Source of the DNA: Nitrosarchaeum sp.
Lineage (GTDB): Archaea; Thermoproteota; Nitrososphaeria; Nitrososphaerales; Nitrosopumilaceae
Length of the DNA: 64,000 nt
Direction: 5' to 3'
NCBI RefSeq assembly: GCF_025699065.1
Contig: NZ_JAILWF010000002.1
Location: 186,001 to 250,000, forward strand
Part shown: positions 58,940-64,000 of the stretch, one piece after another
Numbering within the stretch: position 1 is the first letter of the stretch
Layout: every line of letters starts with the position of its first letter
Translations under genes and position numbers: made by a program
Notes under the pieces: model-generated
Seen by the model: only the letters and a program-made list of their open reading frames with translations
Told to the model about the DNA's origin: nothing
The model's database searches: none

Positions 58940-59530
58940 TTATTTGGTTGAAGAACTTTCTACAACGTCTTCAGATTCTTCTTTGACTGCATCTATGTCT
59001 GAATTAACTTGGGTTGTTTCTGGTTTTTTAGTACTTTCTAACATACTTGGAATGTTAGATTCAGGTGAAAAGTGAATATTCTTTTCCTCTTCAAGTGTTA
59101 CAATATATGATGGGATGTCTACCTTTCTATCTCCAATCATTATGTGTCCGTGAATTACCGCTTGTCTTGCTTGATAAGGTGTTTTAAATCCAAATTTTCT
59201 TGTTACAATTGTTTGTAGTCTACGCGAAAGTAAATCGTTAACTTGGAGATTCAACACATCATCTAATGTTGATTCATTACTGACCAGTCCGATTCTTGAT
59301 AATGATTTCATCAAAATTGGTTCTTTTTCTAATCTAATTTCTTGTCTTAATGCAAGTAATGATCTTGCTTGATGTCTAACTCGAGATAACTCTGTATGCG
59401 CTTTCCATAATTCTCTTTTTGATCTTAAACCAAAAGTTCCAAGAGTTTTTAATTCATCCATTTTTAATTCATAATTTAGTGGTCTTTTTGGTTTTCGCCA
59501 CATACGTCTTGGATATTTAGGATCTCCCAT
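58940..59530 (-). CDS. rps4: 30S ribosomal protein S4
   Basis: The 196-residue protein (uS4) has the archaeal N-terminus MGDPKYPRRMWRKPKRPLNYEL and the S4 RNA-binding domain RRLQTIVTRKFGFKTPYQARQAVIHGHIMIGDRKVDIPSYIV. The C-terminal 45 residues are acidic, rich in Ser, Thr and Glu. A GGTGA site stands six bases before the ATG. It follows rps13 by nine bases, the usual archaeal order. Confidence 0.96.
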   Translation of the reverse strand: MGDPKYPRRMWRKPKRPLNYELKMDELKTLGTFGLRSKRELWKAHTELSRVRHQARSLLALRQEIRLEKEPILMKSLSRIGLVSNESTLDDVLNLQVNDLLSRRLQTIVTRKFGFKTPYQARQAVIHGHIMIGDRKVDIPSYIVTLEEEKNIHFSPESNIPSMLESTKKPETTQVNSDIDAVKEESEDVVESSSTK

Positions 59531-59539
59531 TCAATTCAC

Positions 59540-60127
59540 CTATTTCTTTTTCTCCGCAGGTGCTGCCTTCTTTTCTTCAGCTGGTTTAGCTGCTGCCGGT
59601 TTTGCTGCGGCTGCTGCTGCAGGTGCTGCTGCGGCTGCTGCTGCAGGTGCTGCTGCGGCTGCTGCTGCAGGTGCTGCTTTACCAGCTTTTGCAACTCCAA
59701 CAGCTCCTCCTTTTCTGCCTGTAGTTCTAGTACATTGTCCTCTAACTTTTAATCCATACATGTGACGATAACCTCTCCAACTGTTTGTGATCCTTTCTCT
59801 TTCGATATCATTTCTTAATGTAAAAGGAATATCTGAGGTTAACAGATGCATATTTGCTCCAGTTTCAATATCTTTTCTTCTATTAAGAAACCATGCTGGA
59901 AAATTCCCTGCTATGGGATTGGTAATTAATTTTTCAATTGATTCCACATTGGCTTCAGATAGAAAACCGATGTTTGTATTAGTGTTGATTTTTAAAGTAT
60001 CTAAAATTGCAGTAGCAAAATTATATCCAATTCCTTTAATCTGGGTTAATCCGACAATGGCTTTTTTAGCTCCTGGAATGTCGTTCCCTACAATCCTAAC
60101 AATGTGTCTATATTCTTGGGTACTCAA
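59540..60127 (-). CDS. rps13: 30S ribosomal protein S13 with Ala-rich tail
   Basis: The 195-residue protein (uS13) has the family core [30 protein letters not shown] and the C-terminal helix-loop [27 protein letters not shown]. About 45 extra residues at the C-terminus are almost only Ala, Pro and Lys and contain an 8-residue repeat APAAAAAA (about 153-177). Archaeal S13 usually ends near residue 150. The start is TTG 60127. The tail is encoded by three perfect 24-bp repeats. Confidence 0.94.
   Translation of the reverse strand: MSTQEYRHIVRIVGNDIPGAKKAIVGLTQIKGIGYNFATAILDTLKINTNTNIGFLSEANVESIEKLITNPIAGNFPAWFLNRRKDIETGANMHLLTSDIPFTLRNDIERERITNSWRGYRHMYGLKVRGQCTRTTGRKGGAVGVAKAGKAAPAAAAAAAPAAAAAAAPAAAAAAKPAAAKPAEEKKAAPAEKKK
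59604..59675 (+). repeat. Three perfect 24-bp tandem repeats in rps13
   Basis: The unit begins GCTGCGGCTGCTGCTGCAGG and is repeated three times without a mismatch. On the coding strand it gives eight residues of Ala and Pro. Perfect identity at synonymous positions suggests recent expansion by slippage or unequal crossing over. Confidence 0.9.
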
Positions 60128-60189
60128 GTATTCAAAAATTCTTAGTTACCCCGATAAAAACCATGCTAGGCGTTGATTCAAAGCATTTC

Positions 60190-60220
60190 AATTAGGAACT
60201 GATAATGACTATTCCTAATT
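60190..60220. repeat. Inverted repeat between rps13 and a small gene
   Basis: AATTAGGAA and TTCCTAATT form a 9-bp perfect inverted repeat with a 13-base loop. It lies about 60 bp upstream of the rps13 start and 56 bp after the stop of the 50-codon gene. It may be a terminator hairpin or a regulator site; the sequence alone does not decide. Confidence 0.5.
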
Positions 60221-60275
60221 TGTATCTCTTAAGGTCTATTTCAGCCATGATCTAATATGCACAGAATACTCAAAT

Positions 60276-60428
60276 TTATCTAAAGTCTGAATCTTCTGTC
60301 CAGTCTTTACCGTGTACATTCCATTGACTGCATTTACAGCATTTTTTCACTCCTCTTTGGGCATCAATTTCAATGCAGAAACAATGTTTTCCTTTTCCAG
60401 AAGGGTCTTTGAGACATAACTTTTGCAT
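60276..60428 (-). CDS. Putative 50-residue cysteine-rich protein
   Basis: The frame from ATG 60428 to TAA 60276-60278 encodes MQKLCLKDPSGKGKHCFCIE, then KKCCKCSQWNVHGKDW. Cys5, Cys16, Cys18, Cys30, Cys31, Cys33 and His41 may bind zinc. TTAATAAAA about 24 bp upstream is a good TATA element. It fills the otherwise empty space between rps13 and the divergent HTH gene. The GKG-C pattern is similar in style to the 36-residue protein near 40.5 kb. Confidence 0.6.
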   Translation of the reverse strand: MQKLCLKDPSGKGKHCFCIEIDAQRGVKKCCKCSQWNVHGKDWTEDSDFR

Positions 60429-60529
60429 TATTTGCAATTATTTTTTTTATTAATTATCTTATTGGTATTCTAATGGCTATGATTTTGAATTAGATAAGTT
60501 ATAAATTCACATAAACATTTAGGAATAAA

Positions 60530-60841
60530 ATGGATGATGCATTTGATCGGGAAAAAGTAGTTGACTGCATGTTTGATCCTGTGACCTCATCTATTTTAGC
60601 TGATTTAGAAGATGGTGAAAAAGAATGTTCTTTCTTAGCGGAAAAATCATCTATTTCTGAAAGTGAGGTTTTGGAAAGACTTTCTTACTTAATTGAAAAA
60701 GGGTTTATTTTTAAAAATTCAATTAATGGAAAATCTGTCTTTTCTGCAAATACTGAAAAATTAACTCAAATCGTAGAAAATAGTGATACCTTTAATGCAA
60801 CAATTGAAGGCTTAGAAAAAATGGATAGTTATCTTAACTAA
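60530..60841 (+). CDS. Small winged-helix-like transcriptional regulator
   Basis: The 103-residue protein has a winged-helix pattern: PVTSSILADLEDGEKECSFLAEKSSISESEVLERLSYLIEKGFI is a helix-turn-helix with the wing GKSVFSANTEKL following. The C-terminal helix may mediate dimerisation. TTATAAATT about 27 bp upstream marks the promoter. It is convergent with the 166-residue membrane protein, overlapping by eight bases, and near the metal locus, whose regulator it could be; this is speculation. Confidence 0.75.
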   Translation: MDDAFDREKVVDCMFDPVTSSILADLEDGEKECSFLAEKSSISESEVLERLSYLIEKGFIFKNSINGKSVFSANTEKLTQIVENSDTFNATIEGLEKMDSYLN

Positions 60842-61334
60842 AAGATCTCTTACGATTTTTTATTGCATAAATTGGAACAATAATCATTCCAATTAATCCA
60901 ATTATGAGAACATATAGAGAAATAAATCCTAATGATTTCTTACCTGCGTCAGGTTCTGGTCCTATAACTCCAAAGATCTTAATTTCTTTATCATTTGTAT
61001 TTTCAATAACTAATTTGTATATGCCAGGAGTAGTAATTTTGAACTGTCCTTCATAGTCTTCATCATCGATTAATTGCGATTCTATTTCAACATCAAATGG
61101 ATCTAATATTTTCGCTTTAATTCCTTTAGAATCAAGTATTTGAATCGCATAAATTCCATTTTGTGTCTCCTTATTATCTAATTCAGCTGGAATTATCAAA
61201 CTTTCTCCGACCTTAAATTGTCCTTCTCCCTTGATCAAATCCTCAAAAATTACTTGATTTCCATAAAATGACAAAATTATTCCTGTACATACTATGCCTC
61301 CTACAATCACAAAAAGAATGCCAATTCTTTGCAT
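60834..61334 (-). CDS. Membrane-anchored beta-domain protein of unknown function
   Basis: The 166-residue protein has an N-terminal helix (IGILFVIVGGIVCTGIILSFYG), an extracellular beta-rich domain of about 95 residues (KVGESLIIPAEL ... TTPGIYKLVIENTNDKEIKIFGVIGPEP) and a C-terminal helix (LYVLIIGLIGMIIVPIYAI) with a basic end. Both termini should be cytoplasmic. The fold looks Ig-like. It is divergent from the multicopper oxidase gene. I do not know its function. Confidence 0.7.
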   Translation of the reverse strand: MQRIGILFVIVGGIVCTGIILSFYGNQVIFEDLIKGEGQFKVGESLIIPAELDNKETQNGIYAIQILDSKGIKAKILDPFDVEIESQLIDDEDYEGQFKITTPGIYKLVIENTNDKEIKIFGVIGPEPDAGKKSLGFISLYVLIIGLIGMIIVPIYAIKNRKRSFS

Positions 61335-61407
61335 GTCATGCTTGTGGTATTCTTTAGTTTAAACCTAATTTTTTAATATTTAATTTATTCTATAACCAAA
61401 AATTAGA

Positions 61408-61440
61408 TTAGGCTAAAAAAGTTAGCCTAGGCTAACTTTT
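61408..61440. promoter_or_regulatory. Compound operator in front of the multicopper oxidase
   Basis: Positions 61417-61440 are a perfect 24-bp palindrome with the core GTTAGCCTAGGCTAAC. A third copy of the half-site, TTAGGCTAA, begins at 61408. The direct copies TAGGCTAA start at 61409 and 61428, 19 bp apart, close to two helical turns. The half-site TTAG(G/C)CTA resembles DtxR/IdeR/MntR-type metal-regulator boxes. It adjoins the TATA element of the oxidase gene. Confidence 0.7.
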
Positions 61441-61445
61441 AAATA
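61438..61445 (+). promoter_or_regulatory. TATA box of the multicopper oxidase-ZIP operon
   Basis: TTTAAATA lies about 24 bp before TTG 61465. Its first bases overlap the palindromic operator, so a bound protein would compete with TBP. Confidence 0.55.
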
Positions 61446-61450
61446 AACAA

Positions 61451-61462
61451 ATCATGCATGAT
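61451..61462. promoter_or_regulatory. Second palindrome at the multicopper oxidase start
   Basis: ATCATGCATGAT is a perfect 12-bp palindrome between the TATA box and the TTG start. It may be a second regulator site at the transcription start, or chance. Confidence 0.35.
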
Positions 61463-61464
61463 AA

Positions 61465-62526
61465 TTGAATTTGAAATTTAATAGATCAAACGTAATGTTA
61501 CTGGTGATTTTTGTAATATTTGGAATTTCAATAATTATGATTTTTCCTGCAATATCTGAGGCTCAATCTGAGCAGAAAACATTTGTTACTCATTCTGGAG
61601 CAGTTGTAAGGACATCTGGCGAAGTACTTGATCCACTCTACACTGTATCATCTGTGGAGTTTGATCCAGATCAATATTTAAGAAATTTTGAGTTTGGAAG
61701 GTTATCGATATCTGAAACTGGACAAACAATCCGTGATTATACAATAATTGCAGAGGATGATAAGATTCAAGAAATTTCTCCTGGAATATTTTACAATGTT
61801 TGGACTTTTAATGGAACTGTTCCAGGTCCTACAATTAGAGCTACTGAAGGTGACATTGTTAGGGTTCATTTCATAAATAATGGTTCAAAAGAACACACTA
61901 TACATTTTCATGGAATTCATCCAGCTGGAATGGATGGTGTTTTCGAACCTGTAGGTGGTAATGGCGGTCAATTTATTTATGAATTTGAAGCTGGCCCTGT
62001 TGGTGTTCATCCTTATCATTGTCACGTAATGCCACTTGAAGAACACATAGTTCATGGTCTTTATGGTGTCTTCATTGTTGATCCTAAGGAAAAACGTCCA
62101 CCTGCTGATGAAATGGTGATGGTCTTAAATGGATTGGATACTGATTTTGACACTGAAAATAATTTTTATGCCGTAAACACTATCCCATTTTATTATCAAC
62201 ATCATCCAATCCAGATTAACACAAACGAATTGATTCGAGTTTATGTTGTTAATATGGTGGAATTTGATCCGATAAACAATTTACATCTTCATGGTAATTT
62301 GTATAGGTATTATCCAACAGGAACTGATCTTGTTCCATCATTTTATACTGACATGATAACATTATCACAAACTGAACGTGGCATTATGGAATTTGAATAC
62401 GAGTATCCTGGAAAATATCTGTTTCATGCCCATAAGGTAGAGTTCTCCGAAAAAGGTTGGGTTGGAATATTTCTTGTAAAGGATGATCCTGACAAGAATT
62501 CTCAGAAGGTAGAATATGGAACTTAG
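61465..62526 (+). CDS. Two-domain multicopper oxidase, exported
   Basis: The 353-residue protein has an N-terminal membrane segment (VMLLVIFVIFGISIIMIFPA) that is a signal peptide or anchor. Cupredoxin domain 1 holds HFHG (His147, His149) and HPYHCH (His185, Cys186, His187) with His194, so the T1 copper is in domain 1. Domain 2 has LHLHG (His274, His276) and FHAHK (His321, His323), where the T1 cysteine is Ala322. This fits a two-domain oxidase of the type with T1 only in domain 1, assembling as a trimer. TTG 61465 fits the TATA box; TTG 61471 and ATG 61495 are alternatives. It overlaps the ZIP gene. Confidence 0.9.
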   Translation: MNLKFNRSNVMLLVIFVIFGISIIMIFPAISEAQSEQKTFVTHSGAVVRTSGEVLDPLYTVSSVEFDPDQYLRNFEFGRLSISETGQTIRDYTIIAEDDKIQEISPGIFYNVWTFNGTVPGPTIRATEGDIVRVHFINNGSKEHTIHFHGIHPAGMDGVFEPVGGNGGQFIYEFEAGPVGVHPYHCHVMPLEEHIVHGLYGVFIVDPKEKRPPADEMVMVLNGLDTDFDTENNFYAVNTIPFYYQHHPIQINTNELIRVYVVNMVEFDPINNLHLHGNLYRYYPTGTDLVPSFYTDMITLSQTERGIMEFEYEYPGKYLFHAHKVEFSEKGWVGIFLVKDDPDKNSQKVEYGT

Positions 62527-63694
62527 TGATAATTCCTCTAAAGTCAAGATTGTTGCTAGTGGCTTAATTCCATTTGCATTTGTAATCATTATGATGGCCT
62601 ATATTTTCGGACCAGGTGCTGATCTGTTAGATTTAGGAGTACCATTACCTGAAATAACTATTGAAAAAGTAGATTTTCATGACTCTGAAATTCAAGCAAC
62701 TGTAAGAAACACTGGACCAATTCCAGTTGAGATTGCAATGGCAGATGTAAATGATAGAATTCAACCTGCTGCCGTAGAACCAGATAGGTCTCTTGAACGA
62801 TTCGAATCAGCTTTGGTCAGAATTCCTTTTGAATGGAATGAGGCTGAACCATACATAGTTGGAATTACTATAGGTGATGGAACAAGATTTGAAAAAGAAA
62901 TAGAAGCAGCAGCTCCTGCACTAGAACCTACTCTGGATCTTGCAATATTTTTTGCAATAATTGGAACTTATGTTGGAATAATCCCTGTTATGATAGGATT
63001 ACTCTGGCTTCCTTTTATTAAGAAAATTAGCAAACAAAAATTTCATTTCTTTTTAGCATTAACTGCAGGATTGTTATTTTTCTTAGCAATTGATTCAATT
63101 GAAGAGGCAGTAGAAGTATCAAATGAAAGTCTTGCAGGAAGCTTCAATGGAATTTTGCTCATTGCAACTGTAATTGTATTATCTTTTCTGGGATTATTTT
63201 ATTCAGGAAATAAACTTGTTTCAAGAGCTAACTCTTCCAAGATTGCAAAACCTGTTGCAATCGCATTAATGATATCAATTGGAATTGGACTACACAATTT
63301 TGGAGAAGGATTAGCAATCGGTGCAGCAGTCGGTTTAGGCTCTGTTGCATTTAGTACATTTTTGATTGTAGGCTTTGCTTTGCACAATACTACTGAAGGC
63401 ATTGCAATTGCAGCGCCAATGTCTAGAGGAAAATTAATGATTGGAAAACTAGCTGCCATGGGAATGATTGCAGGCTCTCCAGCTATTTTTGGTGCATGGC
63501 TTGGTGGTTTTGTATATTCTCCATTCACATCAATAATCTTTCTTTCAATAGGTGCAGGTGCAATATTTCAAGTAATTATTGTGATATTAAAATGGATTAG
63601 AGATGAGGGAGACATTACTCTTTCTAGTGCTTCTGTAGCCTCTGGATTTGCTATTGGTATGCTAGTTATGTACTTAACAAGCATCTTAGTCTAA
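62516..63694 (+). CDS. ZIP-family metal transporter with extracellular N-terminal domain
   Basis: The 392-residue permease has a first helix (about 13-33), an outside beta-rich domain of roughly 95 residues (ITIEKVDFHDSEIQATVRNTGPIPVEIAM ...), and a ZIP core with about eight helices. SIGIGLHNFGEGLAIGAAVG and ALHNTTEGIAIAAPM hold the metal ligands (His, Asn, Glu). The added N-terminal domain is uncommon in ZIP proteins. It overlaps the multicopper oxidase by 11 bases, so the two are one operon and may work together, for example an oxidase conditioning the metal before uptake. Confidence 0.9.
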   Translation: MELSDNSSKVKIVASGLIPFAFVIIMMAYIFGPGADLLDLGVPLPEITIEKVDFHDSEIQATVRNTGPIPVEIAMADVNDRIQPAAVEPDRSLERFESALVRIPFEWNEAEPYIVGITIGDGTRFEKEIEAAAPALEPTLDLAIFFAIIGTYVGIIPVMIGLLWLPFIKKISKQKFHFFLALTAGLLFFLAIDSIEEAVEVSNESLAGSFNGILLIATVIVLSFLGLFYSGNKLVSRANSSKIAKPVAIALMISIGIGLHNFGEGLAIGAAVGLGSVAFSTFLIVGFALHNTTEGIAIAAPMSRGKLMIGKLAAMGMIAGSPAIFGAWLGGFVYSPFTSIIFLSIGAGAIFQVIIVILKWIRDEGDITLSSASVASGFAIGMLVMYLTSILV

Positions 63695-64000
63695 ACTGGT
63701 TCTGGGTGTATTGTAATTACAGCATTTTTAATCTGAGTTCTTATCGCATGTTCTATTTCAGAAGTCATGTCATGAACTTTTTCGATCGATAATTCTTTGT
63801 CAAATGAACAATCAATATCGATTTTAAGAATATTTTCAAAATTTAAAGAAACTATTCGACCTATTTTTTTAATTACAGTGTATTGCTCTAAAATTTCTCT
63901 TATCTTCTCTTCTGTAATCTTATCTTCCACATTCAAATTTTTTGGAACTGTGAGAAATGGCTCAAGATGAATAGTCACATGTTCAATTTCAGGAATATTT
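63691..64000 (-). CDS. Cation diffusion facilitator, C-terminal domain (partial)
   Basis: The frame is open to the right edge, so only the last 102 residues are visible. The end RIVSLNFENILKIDIDCSFDKELSIEKVHDMTSEIEHAIRTQIKNAVITIHPEPV matches the cytoplasmic dimerisation domain of CDF metal exporters. The upstream visible part NIPEIEHVTIHLEPFL ends in the same way, so there are probably two such domains in a row. It is convergent with the ZIP gene by a four-base overlap and adds an exporter to the metal locus. Confidence 0.8.
   Translation of the reverse strand, partial: NIPEIEHVTIHLEPFLTVPKNLNVEDKITEEKIREILEQYTVIKKIGRIVSLNFENILKIDIDCSFDKELSIEKVHDMTSEIEHAIRTQIKNAVITIHPEPV

Noticed and set aside
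59604-59675. Tandem repeats considered as a CRISPR array
   Set aside because: Units are contiguous without spacers and lie inside the rps13 coding region.
1-64000. Mobile elements, integrases, toxin-antitoxin or defence islands
   Set aside because: No transposase, integrase, terminal inverted repeats, tRNA-linked att duplications or defence-type genes were recognised; gene content looks like a conserved core chromosome.

Overview
The window reads as a chromosomal segment of an ammonia-oxidising archaeon of the Nitrososphaerota (Thaumarchaeota), most like the marine Nitrosopumilus group. The DNA is AT-rich and densely coded on both strands. The evidence is archaeal information genes (RfcL, RpoN, RLI/ABCE1, Trm5, S2, S4, S13, archaeal GluRS, translin), an 11-gene complex I operon without the NADH module, the archaeal acetyl/propionyl-CoA carboxylase used in 3-hydroxypropionate/4-hydroxybutyrate carbon fixation, an isopentenyl-phosphate-kinase mevalonate route, and many TATA boxes about 25 bp in front of start codons, which points to leaderless mRNAs. 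I see no insertion sequence, prophage or CRISPR array.

Layout: 1-2.8 kb holds the end of the succinate dehydrogenase operon, a DUF59 protein and argH. Next come tRNA-Lys, tRNA-Asp and an Ala-rich protein paired with a glutamyl-tRNA-reductase-like gene that has lost catalytic residues (3-5 kb). A flavin reductase, an inositol-phosphatase-type enzyme and an unknown gene coupled to rfcL follow (5-10 kb), then the acyl-CoA carboxylase operon (10-13.6 kb), a peroxiredoxin and the nuoABCDHIJKMLN operon (14.2-24.6 kb). The 24.5-33 kb part carries a prenyl synthase, an intron-containing tRNA-Glu, a CADD-like diiron protein, a CAU-anticodon tRNA, pyrE, a LarA-like protein, an M50 protease, an acetyltransferase, trm5, RLI and 5S rRNA. 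From 33 to 47.5 kb come pepA, a pentose-phosphate operon led by a transketolase-epimerase fusion, a TGRGTG-repeat protein, corA, tRNA-His, gltX and several very small genes. From 47.7 to 54 kb runs the rpoN-eno-rpsB-memo-mvk-ipk-idi-idsA operon. From 54 to 60 kb there are tRNA-Leu, translin, nnrE-MBL-cobT, glmS, rps4 and rps13. The window ends with a metal locus: multicopper oxidase, ZIP permease and a cation-efflux protein, behind a strong palindromic operator.

The genes fit a chemolithoautotroph: complex I and succinate dehydrogenase serve the respiratory chain, the carboxylase supplies CO2 fixation, enolase and the non-oxidative pentose-phosphate enzymes supply sugar phosphates, and the mevalonate genes plus two prenyl synthases feed ether lipids. 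The copper/metal locus fits a copper-dependent lifestyle.

Most unusual: divergent gene pairs that appear to share one symmetric TATA box (three cases), a tRNA-Glu with a short intron in its T-loop, the fused transketolase-epimerase, the HemA-like pseudo-enzyme, the CADD-like candidate p-aminobenzoate enzyme, the palindromic operator of the metal locus, and at least eight small genes of 26-57 codons. All calls are made by reading the sequence; no database search was run.
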